Shown: positions 36,630-45,603 of the stretch, in pieces | How the letters are laid out: each line of letters begins with the position of its first letter | How positions within the stretch are numbered: position 1 is the first letter of the stretch | Origin: Caminicella sporogenes DSM 14501 | GTDB lineage: Bacteria > Bacillota > Clostridia > Peptostreptococcales > Caminicellaceae | Assembly (NCBI RefSeq): GCF_900142285.1 | Contig: NZ_FRAJ01000012.1 | Location: 37,658 to 101,657, forward strand | DNA: 64,000 bases | Direction: 5' to 3' | Notes under the pieces: generated by a model | What the model was told of the DNA's origin: nothing | What the model saw: only the letters and a program-made list of their open reading frames with translations | Databases searched by the model: none | Translations under genes and position numbers: made by a program

Positions 36630-37912
36630 CTTATCTCTCCTTTCTCATATATGACTTTCCCACCTACTATTGTATAAATAACTTTCCCCTTAACTTTTCT
36701 ACCGTTAAACGGTGTATTTTTCCCCTTAGAATAAAATTGTCTTGAATCAATAGTATATTCTCTATTTAAATCTACAATAGTTATATCTGCACTTTCACCT
36801 ATTTCTATACTTCCCTTATCTATTCCAATTATTTCAGCAGGCTTAACTGTAAGCATTTCCACAAGCCTATCAATTGGCAAATTTCTATTTAACACAAGTT
36901 CCGTATAACTTAAGGAAAATGCAGTTTCCAGTCCACTAATGCCAAAAGCTGCCCTTGAATACTCTACTTTTTTACTATCTTCATCATGTGGTGCATGGTC
37001 AGTGGCAATTATATCTATAGTTCCATCAAATATTCCTTCTATAATAGCTTCAACATCTTTGCTAGTTCTAAGTGGGGGATTGACTTTTGTATATGTGTCC
37101 TTTAGAGAAATAATATCATCGGTAAGGATAAAATGATGGGGTGCTACTTCACAGGTGAGATTTAATCCTTTAAGCTTTCCTCTCCTTATGAGTTCAACGG
37201 ATTCTTTAGTACTTACATGGGCTACATGTAGCTTAGATAAAGTAGCTTCACACAGCTCAATATCTCTCTTTACAATAAGATATTCTGCTGCTGAAGGTAT
37301 TCCCTTTATTCCCGTTCTTTCACTTGCTCTTCCTAAATTTATACTACCTCCATTAGAAAGATTATGTTCTTCACAATGAGATATTAAAGGTATGTTATAC
37401 TTCTTTGCCTCTTTGAAGGCCTTTATCATTATTTCATTATCCATAGGCGTCTTTCCATCATCAGAAATAGCAACTATACCTTCCTCTACCATTTCATTAA
37501 TATCTGAAATACTCTTTCCTTCTAATCCCTTAGTTATACTGCCAATAATTAATACATTTACATATCCTGTTCTTTTAGATTTTTCCTTTATATATTTCAC
37601 AATTTCTTTTGAATGTACAACTGGTTTAGTATTAGGCATACACGCAACAGTAGTAAATCCTCCTGCTGCTGCCGCCATAGTTCCAGTTTCTATAGTTTCT
37701 TTATATTCAAAACCCGGTTCTCTTAAATGTACATGTATATCTATAAAACCCGGTGTTGCAATCATTTTATCAGCATTTATTATATTTCTCCCTTCTTCCT
37801 TTAAATTTTTTCCTATTCTACTTATAATGCCATCTTTTATGACAATATCTAGTTTTTCATTGATATTATTTTTAGGGTCAATCACTCTTCCATTTTTTAT
37901 TAAAATCTCCAA
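36620..37912 (-). CDS. pyrC: Dihydroorotase
   Basis: 430 residues, class I. It closes carbamoyl-aspartate to dihydroorotate. Zinc ligands in IDIHVHLREPGFEYKETIETG, HCEEHNLSNGG, CEVAPHHFILTD and TDHAPHDEDSK are intact. The start is TTG at 37912, 7 nt after GGAGG; eleven upstream codons are open but run through that SD. First gene of pyrC-F-K-D, expressed from the PyrR-controlled leader at 38045-38204. Confidence 0.96.
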   Translation of the reverse strand: MEILIKNGRVIDPKNNINEKLDIVIKDGIISRIGKNLKEEGRNIINADKMIATPGFIDIHVHLREPGFEYKETIETGTMAAAAGGFTTVACMPNTKPVVHSKEIVKYIKEKSKRTGYVNVLIIGSITKGLEGKSISDINEMVEEGIVAISDDGKTPMDNEIMIKAFKEAKKYNIPLISHCEEHNLSNGGSINLGRASERTGIKGIPSAAEYLIVKRDIELCEATLSKLHVAHVSTKESVELIRRGKLKGLNLTCEVAPHHFILTDDIISLKDTYTKVNPPLRTSKDVEAIIEGIFDGTIDIIATDHAPHDEDSKKVEYSRAAFGISGLETAFSLSYTELVLNRNLPIDRLVEMLTVKPAEIIGIDKGSIEIGESADITIVDLNREYTIDSRQFYSKGKNTPFNGRKVKGKVIYTIVGGKVIYEKGEIRCL

Positions 37913-38044
37913 ACTTTCACCTCCAAACAAGTCTATAAGTTGCAAGTTCCTTGTTTAATACTTTGGGGTCATTCCTCTAAAGTTTTTTTAATTCTAATTT
38001 TTAATACTAATTCTTAAAAATTTCCATTTCATAGCAAAAATAAA

Positions 38045-38069
38045 ACCTTCTGCTAGAGAAGCAGAAGGT
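38045..38069 (-). terminator. Attenuator terminator in the pyrC leader
   Basis: 10-bp perfect stem ACCTTCTGCT/AGCAGAAGGT with 5-nt loop, followed on the minus strand by TTTTATTTTTG. It lies between the PyrR-binding motif and pyrC, so read-through decides operon expression. Confidence 0.85.
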
Positions 38070-38122
38070 ATAATTTACCTATCGACAGGCACAGCTCACC
38101 TATTTAAAACCTAAAACCATCT

Positions 38123-38155
38123 ACCTTACCGGCCTCTCTGGACCAATTTAAAGGC
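38123..38155 (-). promoter_or_regulatory. PyrR-binding RNA motif, pyrC operon leader
   Basis: On the minus strand the core reads GGTCCAGAGAGGCC inside a stem-loop flanked by CCTTTAAA and TAAGG, the known PyrR-binding (anti-antiterminator) form. With UMP-bound PyrR the antiterminator cannot form and the terminator at 38045 is favoured. Confidence 0.88.
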
Positions 38156-38175
38156 TTAATATTCATTTTTAACAC

Positions 38176-38204
38176 ATACTATCACAATTTTAATATCATG
38201 TCAA
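38176..38204 (-). promoter_or_regulatory. Promoter of the pyrCFKD operon
   Basis: Minus strand: TTGACA (38204-38199), 17-nt spacer ending in TGTGA, -10 TAGTAT (38181-38176) with an extended TGn. Transcription should start around 38169, just before the PyrR motif. Confidence 0.75.
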
Positions 38205-38395
38205 ATTTATCATAAGTGTCCTATATACAATATATATATTTCATTATATATTACTCTTTAATAATTTTATCTATATTATTTACAAAATCTGGTTATTTAT
38301 TGTATAATAAATATAATTGAAATATATTTTTGACTTGGTTAATAAGTAACAAATATAAATTTATAGATTTTGTTATAATATAGAAAGGAATAAAT

Positions 38396-38893
38396 ATGAA
38401 AAAATTTAAATATTCGGCTCTCGTATTAATATTTTTTCTTTTATCATTTTATTTATATGAAAATTACATATACTATAAAATTCCTTATAACCCTTTAGTT
38501 GAATTTTCTACAGTTCCAATTGGTTGTAAATTCGATATAAATAGTTCTAAAGACACAGTATCATCTAAAATCAATCATAATTTGGATGATAACGCTCTTG
38601 TTTTTGAATATTTTAGAAATTTAAAATTAATACCTTTAAAAGAAAAGAAGCATAAAGATGAAATTTACAACCATGAAATTGATATATATTATTCCTATGT
38701 TTTCGAATTTGGTCCACCAAATCATTATTTCTTAATTATTAATGAAATATGGTTAGATAACCTAACTATTCTTTATATTTCATCTAAAAAACCAGGTTTT
38801 CGCAGGGGATACTATAAAATTATAGATTCTAAATTTAATTATAAGTATGTTAATAATTTGATTGATAAATCTATTAATAAATCTTATAAATAA
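38396..38893 (+). CDS. Unknown exported or membrane-anchored protein
   Basis: 165 residues, not recognised. ATG at 38396 with AAAGGAAT. The N terminus MKKFKYSALVLIFFLLSFYLY is a signal sequence or anchor without a lipobox, so the remaining 140 residues, rich in Tyr, Phe, Asn and Lys, should lie outside. No catalytic motif is visible. It sits between the divergent pyrC and pyrB leaders, together with another small membrane protein, and interrupts an otherwise pyrimidine-only region. Confidence 0.7.
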   Translation: MKKFKYSALVLIFFLLSFYLYENYIYYKIPYNPLVEFSTVPIGCKFDINSSKDTVSSKINHNLDDNALVFEYFRNLKLIPLKEKKHKDEIYNHEIDIYYSYVFEFGPPNHYFLIINEIWLDNLTILYISSKKPGFRRGYYKIIDSKFNYKYVNNLIDKSINKSYK

Positions 38894-38978
38894 AAAAACC
38901 TTATTGACTTCTAAAATGTACCCTTGTCAAGGACAATTTTAAAAAAACTACTTTATGCTATAAAAGGAGAATCTCAAG

Positions 38979-39206
38979 TTGAAAAAATTTTTAATAGTTC
39001 TTTTATCTATTTTACTATTCTGTTTTCTAACTTTTGGTTTCTGGACATTTTTTTACTATATGATCATAACTTCTGATATTCCTGTCCAATATACACCCAA
39101 GGAATGGAATATCCATTTGTTTAACGTAAGAATACTTATATTTTTAGGTATTGCAACTATTATTTGCTTGTATAAACTTCTTACATATAAGAAAAACACA
39201 AATTAG
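38979..39206 (+). CDS. Small two-TM membrane protein of unknown function
   Basis: 75 residues from a TTG start (38979) with AAAGGAG 9 nt upstream. Two hydrophobic segments (about 4-32 and 49-67) are joined by a short outside loop SDIPVQYTPKEWNIH. Not recognised. It follows the 165-residue unknown protein by 85 nt in the same direction and may share its transcript. Confidence 0.65.
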   Translation: MKKFLIVLLSILLFCFLTFGFWTFFYYMIITSDIPVQYTPKEWNIHLFNVRILIFLGIATIICLYKLLTYKKNTN

Positions 39207-39341
39207 TTAAAATCTATAAATAATTTTGTGCTATAACCTTTTTTCATTACTCAAAGACTAATACCTGTTAATATTTCTATTTATCTTATTGATAAGCTCT
39301 CGAAAACCGTTTCTTTATGTTCCTACCCAAAAAATATTTCA

Positions 39342-39370
39342 TTGACATATAATCTTTTATATGATAACCT
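39342..39370 (+). promoter_or_regulatory. Promoter of pyrB-pyrI-uraA
   Basis: TTGACA (39342-39347), 17-nt spacer ending in TATGA, weak -10 TAACCT (39365-39370) with TGn. The layout equals that of the pyrC and carA promoters. Confidence 0.55.
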
Positions 39371-39394
39371 TATTTAGAAAAGTAAATACGCTTT

Positions 39395-39427
39395 ACCTTT
39401 AAATTAACCCCGTGAGGTTAATAAGGT
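39395..39427 (+). promoter_or_regulatory. PyrR-binding RNA motif 1 in the pyrB leader
   Basis: Core AACCCCGTGAGGTT closed by TTAACC/GGTTAA, flanked by CCTTTAAA and TAAGG. It precedes the terminator at 39499 and should act as the PyrR-stabilised anti-antiterminator. Confidence 0.87.
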
Positions 39428-39498
39428 CGAAATAACTGTATAAAGCGGATATTCTATATGCAGTAATATCTGAAAAGTTATACAATGCTTAGTTAATC

Positions 39499-39534
39499 AA
39501 CCTTCTTTATCCTCAGGGTAAAGAAGGTTTTTTT
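39499..39534 (+). terminator. Attenuator terminator in the pyrB leader
   Basis: 11-bp stem AACCTTCTTTA/TAAAGAAGGTT, extended by inner G-C pairs, followed by a T7 run. Confidence 0.9.
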
Positions 39535-39544
39535 AATAAAATTT

Positions 39545-39579
39545 ACCTTTAAATTGATCCTGTGAGATCAGCAAGGAGG
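39545..39579 (+). promoter_or_regulatory. PyrR-binding RNA motif 2, overlapping the pyrB Shine-Dalgarno
   Basis: Core GATCCTGTGAGATC closed by TGATC/GATCA, flanked by CCTTTAAA and GCAAGG, with the same layout as motif 1. Its 3' flank AAGGAGG (39573-39579) is the ribosome-binding site of pyrB, 7 nt before the ATG at 39587. PyrR bound here would hide the SD. Confidence 0.8.
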
Positions 39580-39586
39580 AATGAAA

Positions 39587-40513
39587 ATGAAAAAAAATTT
39601 AAAACATTTAATTGGACTTCAAGATTATAGTACTAAGGAAATTAAAGAAATAGTAGACTTAGGAGAAAAAATATCTTTATCACCAGAAAAATATTCAAAT
39701 AAATGCCATGGAAAAATTTTAGCAACTCTATTTTATGAACCAAGTACTAGAACAAAGTTTAGTTTTGAATCTGCAATGTTAAGACTTGGTGGAAATATCA
39801 TAGGCTTTAGCGATGCAAATACAAGTTCTGTTTCAAAAGGCGAAAGCGTTGCCGACACTATTAGAGTCATGTCTTTCTATGCCGATATAGCTGTAATGAG
39901 ACACCCAAAGGAAGGAGCTCCTAAACTAGCTGCAGAATACACAAACATTCCAATAATAAATGCAGGAGATGGCGGACATCTTCATCCAACTCAAACACTT
40001 ACCGACCTTCTTACAATCCAAAAGTATAAAGGTTCTTTAGAAAATCATGTCATAGGTTTATGTGGCGACTTAAAATACGGAAGAACTGTACATTCTTTAA
40101 TAAAAACAATGGCAAGATTTAATACTAAAAAGTTTGTACTCATCTCTCCAGAAGAACTTATGCTGCCAAATTCATTAAAAAGATACTTAAAAGAAAACTA
40201 CGATTTAGAAATAATAGAAGTTAGAAAAATAGAAGAAGTCATCGAAGATTTAGATATATTATATATGACTAGAATTCAAAGAGAACGCTTCTTCAATGAA
40301 GAAGATTATCTTAAATTAAAAGATAGCTATATACTTACTAAAGATAAGATTAAAAATGCTAAAAAAGATATGATAATAATGCATCCACTGCCAAGAGTTA
40401 ATGAAATAGCTTACGAAGTAGACGAAGATAAGAGAGCTATCTACTTTAATCAGGCTAAAATGGGCCTTTTCGTAAGAATGGCACTGATAATGAAACTTTT
40501 GGAGGTGGAATAA
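39587..40513 (+). CDS. pyrB: Aspartate carbamoyltransferase catalytic subunit
   Basis: 308 residues. It joins carbamoyl phosphate and aspartate, the committed step of pyrimidine synthesis. Carbamoyl-phosphate site [21 protein letters not shown], the mobile [12 protein letters not shown] loop, [30 protein letters not shown] and [10 protein letters not shown] are typical. An ATG at 39581 is in frame but only 1 nt from AAGGAGG; ATG 39587 has the right spacing. pyrI starts at the next base after its stop. Confidence 0.97.
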   Translation: MKKNLKHLIGLQDYSTKEIKEIVDLGEKISLSPEKYSNKCHGKILATLFYEPSTRTKFSFESAMLRLGGNIIGFSDANTSSVSKGESVADTIRVMSFYADIAVMRHPKEGAPKLAAEYTNIPIINAGDGGHLHPTQTLTDLLTIQKYKGSLENHVIGLCGDLKYGRTVHSLIKTMARFNTKKFVLISPEELMLPNSLKRYLKENYDLEIIEVRKIEEVIEDLDILYMTRIQRERFFNEEDYLKLKDSYILTKDKIKNAKKDMIIMHPLPRVNEIAYEVDEDKRAIYFNQAKMGLFVRMALIMKLLEVE

Positions 40514-40942
40514 ATGTTAGAAGTAAAACAAATAGAAAATGGTATTGTCATAGACCACATCAAATCTGGTAATGGACTTAAAATATTTAACAAACTACTA
40601 CTTCATGAGTCTGAAAATCCAGTCGTTCTGCTTATGAATGTAGAAAGTAAAGCATTAGGTAGAAAAGATATAATTAAAATAGAAAATACTCTAGATGTTG
40701 ATTTAAATTTACTTGGACTTATAGATGAAAATATCACTATCAACTATATTAAAAATGGTAAACTTTATAAAAAAGAAAAGGTATCTATACCTACAAATAT
40801 CAAATCACTTATAAAATGCAAAAATCCTAGATGTATAACAAACTCAGACATCTATGCAAAACCTTCTTTTAAACTAATATCTAAAGAAAATTTAGAATAC
40901 AAATGCCTTTACTGTGAAGAAATAACTAAATACGAATTATAA
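40514..40942 (+). CDS. pyrI: Aspartate carbamoyltransferase regulatory subunit
   Basis: 142 residues. It gives nucleotide allostery to PyrB in a PyrB6-PyrI6-type complex. The N-terminal nucleotide-binding domain (IENGIVIDHIKSGNGLKIFN) is followed by a zinc domain with Cys-x4-Cys (CKNPRC) and Cys-xx-Cys (CLYC). ATG abuts the pyrB stop, with GGAGGTGG inside pyrB. Confidence 0.95.
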   Translation: MLEVKQIENGIVIDHIKSGNGLKIFNKLLLHESENPVVLLMNVESKALGRKDIIKIENTLDVDLNLLGLIDENITINYIKNGKLYKKEKVSIPTNIKSLIKCKNPRCITNSDIYAKPSFKLISKENLEYKCLYCEEITKYEL

Positions 40943-40963
40943 ATTAAGAAAGGAGATTTTAAA

Positions 40964-42202
40964 ATGATAAAAAATGAAACTCTGCCTCTTACCAGAGATT
41001 TATCTGCAAACCCCAAAGAAATACCAATCCAAAAGAAAATCATATTAGGACTTCAACATACATTTACAATGTTTGGAGCTACAGTATTAGTTCCATTAAT
41101 AACTGGAATGGATATATCTATTGCACTTTTTATGGCTGGAATAGGAACTCTCCTTTTTCACCTCATAACTAAGGGAAAAGTACCTGCTTTCCTTGGTTCA
41201 TCATTTGCTTTCATTGCTCCAATATTAGCAGTAGCTGAAATGTCAGATATGCAGCATGCACAAGGTGGTTTAGTAGTAGCAGGACTTGTATATTTGGTTA
41301 TGGCAGGTCTTATAGGAATATTTGGAGTAGAAAAAATAATCAGTTTTTTCCCACCCATAGTAACTGGTCCAATCATAATGGTTATCGGACTAAAACTTGC
41401 TCCAGTAGCTATTAATATGGCTTCAAGCAATTGGTTGTTAGCTATAGTAAGTTTTGGAATAGTAACTGCAGTAAGCATCTATGGAAGAGGTTTCTTAAAA
41501 GTTCTCCCAGTACTAGTAGGTTTAACAGGTGGATATATAGTTGCCTTATTAACAGGAAATGTTGATTTTACACCAGTTGCACAAGCAAAAAATTTTATTG
41601 CAATACCTAACTTTACAATAGCAAAATTCAGTTTAAAAACAGTAATGATGATAGCTCCTGTAGCCGTAGCAACAATGATAGAACATGTAGGAGATGTACT
41701 TGCAATAGGAACTACTGTAAATAAAGATTTTGTTAAAGAGCCGGGACTTCATAGAACTTTAATCGGTGACGGTCTTGCAACTGCTGTTTCAGCAATGTTT
41801 GGTGGTCCAGCAAATACTACTTATTCTGAAAACACTGGAGTTTTAGCTCTTACAAAAGTTTACGACCCTTCAATAGTGAGAATAGCAGCTGGATTTGCAA
41901 TAATGTTAGGAATAATGCCAAAAATTGGAGCTATAATAAAAACAATCCCAACTGCAGTAGTTGGAGGTATATCCATAGTACTATTTGGTATGATTGCCTC
42001 AATCGGTGCAAAATCTTTAATAGAACATAAAATAGATTTTGGAAAATCAAGAAATCTAATAGTATCTGCTGTAATACTCGTACTAGGATTAGGTGGAGCT
42101 TCTCTACCAATAAAAATAGGCATGATAAACTTCACTTTAGAAGGAATGGCACTAGCAGCCATAATAGGTATCATTTTAAATAAAATCCTTCCTCAAGAAT
42201 AG
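40964..42202 (+). CDS. uraA: Uracil/xanthine permease (UraA/PyrP type)
   Basis: 412 residues, NCS2 family, with about 14 hydrophobic segments. ILGLQHTFTMFGATVLVPLITGM at the start, the GSSFAFIAP segment, MIEHVGDVLAIG with the conserved Glu, and GPANTTYSENTGVLALTKVYDP identify a uracil permease. Placing uptake in the same PyrR-controlled transcript as pyrBI fits pyrimidine supply. ATG with AAAGGAGA. Ends the operon. Confidence 0.94.
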   Translation: MIKNETLPLTRDLSANPKEIPIQKKIILGLQHTFTMFGATVLVPLITGMDISIALFMAGIGTLLFHLITKGKVPAFLGSSFAFIAPILAVAEMSDMQHAQGGLVVAGLVYLVMAGLIGIFGVEKIISFFPPIVTGPIIMVIGLKLAPVAINMASSNWLLAIVSFGIVTAVSIYGRGFLKVLPVLVGLTGGYIVALLTGNVDFTPVAQAKNFIAIPNFTIAKFSLKTVMMIAPVAVATMIEHVGDVLAIGTTVNKDFVKEPGLHRTLIGDGLATAVSAMFGGPANTTYSENTGVLALTKVYDPSIVRIAAGFAIMLGIMPKIGAIIKTIPTAVVGGISIVLFGMIASIGAKSLIEHKIDFGKSRNLIVSAVILVLGLGGASLPIKIGMINFTLEGMALAAIIGIILNKILPQE

Positions 42203-42228
42203 AAATAGTGCCTCTTGGCACTATTTCT
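42201..42228. terminator. Bidirectional terminator after uraA
   Basis: Perfect 11-bp stem GAAATAGTGCC/GGCACTATTTC with 4-nt loop, between uraA and the convergent membrane protein gene. Confidence 0.9.
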
Positions 42229-42242
42229 TATCACATTTTCAT

Positions 42243-42677
42243 TTAAGCTTCTTTTTTTCTCTTCTTTCTCTTTTTCTTTCCAAATCCCTTTAAAACATAA
42301 AAATCTATAAAAAATATAGTAAACATTATAAAAGGCAAAGCAAAACTATATACTGCTTTTGAAATACTATACTTACATCCAATTATAAGATGAATCATCA
42401 AATAAAGTATAAAAAATAGTATTACTACAAATAAAACAGTAACTATTAATCTTATAAATTCATTTTTACTTTTTTGAACTATTCTATTTCTAATCCTAAA
42501 CAAATATAATTCAAAAAATATTGGATAAATTGTAAATATGAAAAAATCAAATTCTTTTAAATAATTTGCATCTACATAGTACAATATACATAATATACTG
42601 TAGTATATAAATGGTATTAAAAAAAAGTACGTTACAGCCATTTCCTTAGCTTTTCTCAATTTCTTTTTCCTTGCCAA
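42243..42677 (-). CDS. Unknown four-TM membrane protein with basic ends
   Basis: 144 residues, not recognised. Four hydrophobic segments (about 15-34, 42-58, 75-97 and 108-129) between Lys/Arg-rich N and C termini (ends KKKRKKRKKEA), so both ends face the cytoplasm. TTG start at 42677 with AAAGGAG. It lies 60 nt downstream of the DUF457 gene on the same strand and may be cotranscribed with it. Confidence 0.7.
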   Translation of the reverse strand: MARKKKLRKAKEMAVTYFFLIPFIYYSILCILYYVDANYLKEFDFFIFTIYPIFFELYLFRIRNRIVQKSKNEFIRLIVTVLFVVILFFILYLMIHLIIGCKYSISKAVYSFALPFIMFTIFFIDFYVLKGFGKKKRKKRKKEA

Positions 42678-42738
42678 TAAAAAAAGCTCCTTTCAAATTA
42701 TTATAATTTCACAACCTCATATCCACAGTCACAAAAAT

Positions 42739-43665
42739 TTAATACTTACTATAAATTGAAATTATTAAAATAAATAATACTAATACATATAACCATTCAA
42801 AAACATTTCCCAAAGTGCTTCCAGTTTTTATTATAGGAATTTTAAGTCTAATATTTAATATTTTATATAAATTTTTATACAATGTATATTTTTTTAATCT
42901 TTCATGCAGTCCCATCTTTTTCAAAATAACTGGTAAACTTGAAACAGGTACTCCACTACTTGTAAATACATCACCTAAATACAAATGTGAAAAATATCCT
43001 ATAGCAAAAGGAAGCGTTATATAACTTACATTTAATATATCAGCCAAATATTTGACCCCTATAACAGATAAAATTAAACCTTCAGGAGCATGAAGAAAAG
43101 TTCTATGAGGAAACACTGCTATTATCATAAAAATAGCACCCCAAATAACACCTATAATTCTACCCCTACTAAAATATATTATAGACAATGACATACATAT
43201 ATATATACTCATCATAAAAATTTTTTTTATCTTTAATGATTTATTATCTATTTTCCTGTATATTGATGAAAGTAAAGGTATATATTTCCCAACTTTTATA
43301 CTATTAAAAGACAAAAATAATAAAATAATTTCCAAAATAACAAGTTCTTTTAAATATACTTTATTTTTATACATGTATAAAATAATCAATACGGCAGGTA
43401 CTATAAAAAAGAAAAATCCAATCACTTTTTTTATTAATCTATTAAAATAATTTATAGTCTTTTTAGATGCTTTAAATAATGGATTTTTAGTATTTACCAT
43501 ACTGTGGTCTGAATCTGCATCTGGAAATACTGCTCCTATACCTGCTGCTAAAAGAGCTAAAACATCTATTTTCATATGATAAAATGATATTAATATTTTG
43601 CCAGTTAAAAAACTCATTAATAAATAATATAATATACCTATTTTAAAATGAGTCTTCCCCATCAT
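42739..43665 (-). CDS. DUF457 (YdjM-like) membrane-bound metal-dependent hydrolase
   Basis: 308 residues. The N-terminal THFKIGILYYLL and GIGAVFPDADSDHSMVN, with His/Asp metal ligands, and HRTFLHAPEGL and HLYLGDVFTSSGVPVS further on, are those of the YdjM/DUF457 family. About six to eight hydrophobic segments. The family's substrate is unknown. Two adjacent ATGs are possible starts. Confidence 0.85.
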   Translation of the reverse strand: MMGKTHFKIGILYYLLMSFLTGKILISFYHMKIDVLALLAAGIGAVFPDADSDHSMVNTKNPLFKASKKTINYFNRLIKKVIGFFFFIVPAVLIILYMYKNKVYLKELVILEIILLFLSFNSIKVGKYIPLLSSIYRKIDNKSLKIKKIFMMSIYICMSLSIIYFSRGRIIGVIWGAIFMIIAVFPHRTFLHAPEGLILSVIGVKYLADILNVSYITLPFAIGYFSHLYLGDVFTSSGVPVSSLPVILKKMGLHERLKKYTLYKNLYKILNIRLKIPIIKTGSTLGNVFEWLYVLVLFILIISIYSKY

Positions 43666-44265
43666 TTTAAAAACGCCCTTTCACATTTACATTTGTTTGC
43701 TACAAATTAAACTGTTAGCTTCATGTTACAAGTTTTAGAACCAATTCTTCAAGTCTTTCTGAAAAACTTTTAGTTTTAAACTCTTAATTTTTATTTTAAT
43801 TTATACGATTTTAAAAGTTAAATTAGTATTTGCGGATAATAAAAACTATTAAGGATAAATTATCCATATATTAGGATATAAATATCCCATTCAAAGAATA
43901 ATAAAATTTTAAAAAAATCAAGAATCAATTTTAAAAGCTTTAAATATATCTTTTAAAGGTATTTTAGCTTTAGAACTTTTGTAAACAAAACAAATTAACT
44001 CTTTAACCGATAGGCTAAGATGAAATAAAAAAGATGATTTTTAAAATCATCTTCTATATAAGCTATATCAAAGATGTTAAACATATAAAAAATTATATAT
44101 CAAAAAAAGATTCCTAAATATAACTAATTTATCTGTTTCCAAGAAATCATCAAAATTTTTTTAAATCTAAAATTACACATTCACATTTTGGGTATAAAAA
44201 GTTCTTATATATAGTGAGAGGGAATTAACCGGTTAAATTTTCTCGATTAAAAAATTATAAAAAAT
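43666..44265. other. A/T-rich region without a clear gene
   Basis: Stop-rich in all frames. It contains a minus-strand terminator (44031-44053) and a 12-bp palindrome TTAACCGGTTAA (44225-44236). Nothing else is supported. Confidence 0.5.
44031..44053 (-). terminator. Minus-strand terminator in the intergenic region
   Basis: Perfect 10-bp stem AAGATGATTT/AAATCATCTT with 3-nt loop, followed on the minus strand by TTTTATTTC. It probably ends the transcript of the small membrane protein at 44422-44616. Confidence 0.75.
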
Positions 44266-44445
44266 AATGAAAATACATTAACTGCACAAAATATTGTAGA
44301 AAACTATATGGAAACATTAGACAATGACTTTGATACAATTGCAACAAATGGTAAAAATTGCACAAAAATTGAAATGACACATAAATATAAAAAACATAGG
44401 AGTAATGATAGAACATACTTTTTATCTAATGTAAAAGTGATATAA
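44266..44445 (+). pseudogene. Possible gene remnant, no start codon
   Basis: A 59-codon open stretch with gene-like amino-acid composition (QNIVENYMETLDNDFDTIATNG, then a basic NDRTYFLSNVKVI end) but an upstream in-frame stop and no start or SD. It looks like the 3' part of a decayed gene. No family is recognised, and chance cannot be excluded. Confidence 0.3.
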
Positions 44446-44616
44446 TTTAATTACTATATTGACAAAAAAAGCTATAATTGTAGAAAATATATATCCATCT
44501 TTCACATTAAAATATATAAATAAAAAAGATGCAATAAAAGTGGATAGGAAAATAATTAGAATTTCTTTAAATGAGTTTGAATGTTTAAATTTTAGAAATG
44601 AAAAAAATTTGAACAT
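44422..44616 (-). CDS. Small two-TM membrane protein
   Basis: 64 residues, unknown. A strong AAAGGAG lies 8 nt before the ATG at 44616, better than expected for a chance frame. Two hydrophobic segments (about 18-36 and 43-62) follow a basic start MFKFFSFLKFKH. A strong terminator lies about 370 nt downstream. It overlaps the plus-strand remnant by some 20 nt tail-to-tail. Confidence 0.45.
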   Translation of the reverse strand: MFKFFSFLKFKHSNSFKEILIIFLSTFIASFLFIYFNVKDGYIFSTIIAFFVNIVIKLYHFYIR

Positions 44617-44884
44617 AAATCTTACTCCTTTTTCTATATTATTATACTTATATCAAGTTATAATTTTTCAATTACATTCCAGTTTATTACACATTATATT
44701 AATAAAAAAGGTTCTTTGTCAATAGTTGGAAGTGGAATTCCTTGTAATGCCACTCTATTATTAAGTTTGAGCCTATTTTAATGGAAAGGTAAGAAACTAC
44801 TTGTTTTTGGATACACTTAATAAACCTAGCTAAAATGTAGGCTTTTATATTTATTATGTATGTGATTTTCTTTATACAAAAAAT
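44617..44884. other. Intergenic stretch before pyrE terminator
   Basis: Higher GC patches around 44715-44850 (for instance GTGGAATTCC) differ from the AT-rich surroundings and may be a relic of an insertion, but no frame, inverted repeat or family can be supported. Confidence 0.3.
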
Positions 44885-44906
44885 CAAAGCGTCTGCTGAC
44901 GCTTTG
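44885..44906 (-). terminator. Terminator of carA-carB-pyrE
   Basis: Perfect 9-bp stem CAAAGCGTC/GACGCTTTG with 4-nt loop, followed on the minus strand by ATTTTTTG. Confidence 0.9.
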
Positions 44907-44957
44907 CAAATTTTTAATTAAATTTTTCATATATTAATATTAAATAAAATTCTGTAA

Positions 44958-45587
44958 TTAAGAAAATATATATGGATTTTCGCTCCATTTCCTTAGTAAA
45001 TCCATTTCTTCTTTTTTTATATATCCCATATCTACTGCTATAGGCAATAATACATCATAGCTTGTAATTGTTCTATATTTAACATCTTCTTTTTGAAATA
45101 ACTCATTTAAAGCCTTAAAATTATAAGTAAATATAGCTAATACACATAAAACTTCTGCTCCTGCTTCTCTCAAAGCTTTAACAGCTCTCATAGAACTTCC
45201 CCCTGTAGACAGCAAATCTTCTATAACAACTACCTTTTGTCCTTTTTCAAGTTTTCCTTCTATTTGATTTTGCTTTCCATGCCCTTTTGCAGAACTTCTT
45301 ACATACACCATAGGCAAGTTCATTTTTTGTGATGTCCATGCTGCATGAGGTATCCCTGCTGTTGCTGTTCCTGCAATAATATTTACCTCTGAAAATTCTG
45401 TTTCTATTATCTCTTTAAAAGCCTGAGCTATAGTATCTCTTACTTTTGGATAGCTCATAGTTAATCTATTATCACAATAAATAGGCGACTTTATACCAGA
45501 TGCCCATGTAAATAGATTATCTGTACTTCTAACTGATACTGCTTTAATTTCAAGAAGCATTTTTGCAACTTTTTCACTTGTATTCAT
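44958..45587 (-). CDS. pyrE: Orotate phosphoribosyltransferase
   Basis: 209 residues. It joins orotate and PRPP to OMP. SGIKSPIYCDNRL at the orotate/PRPP site, the flexible loop RSSAKGHGKQNQIEGKLEKG and the PRPP loop VVVIEDLLSTGGSSMRAV are present. ATG at 45587 with AGAGGGG; the frame is open 17 codons upstream into the end of carB. It follows carB by 16 nt. Confidence 0.97.
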   Translation of the reverse strand: MNTSEKVAKMLLEIKAVSVRSTDNLFTWASGIKSPIYCDNRLTMSYPKVRDTIAQAFKEIIETEFSEVNIIAGTATAGIPHAAWTSQKMNLPMVYVRSSAKGHGKQNQIEGKLEKGQKVVVIEDLLSTGGSSMRAVKALREAGAEVLCVLAIFTYNFKALNELFQKEDVKYRTITSYDVLLPIAVDMGYIKKEEMDLLRKWSENPYIFS

Positions 45588-45603
45588 ATAATATCCCCTC
45601 TCT

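Noticed and set aside
44225..44236. 12-bp palindrome TTAACCGGTTAA as an operator
   Set aside because: No promoter or gene nearby that it could control; kept only as a note in the intergenic entry.
44459..44887. Two further frames (44459-44725 plus, 44699-44887 minus)
   Set aside because: No SD, low-complexity AT composition, and the first is antisense to the better supported small membrane protein.
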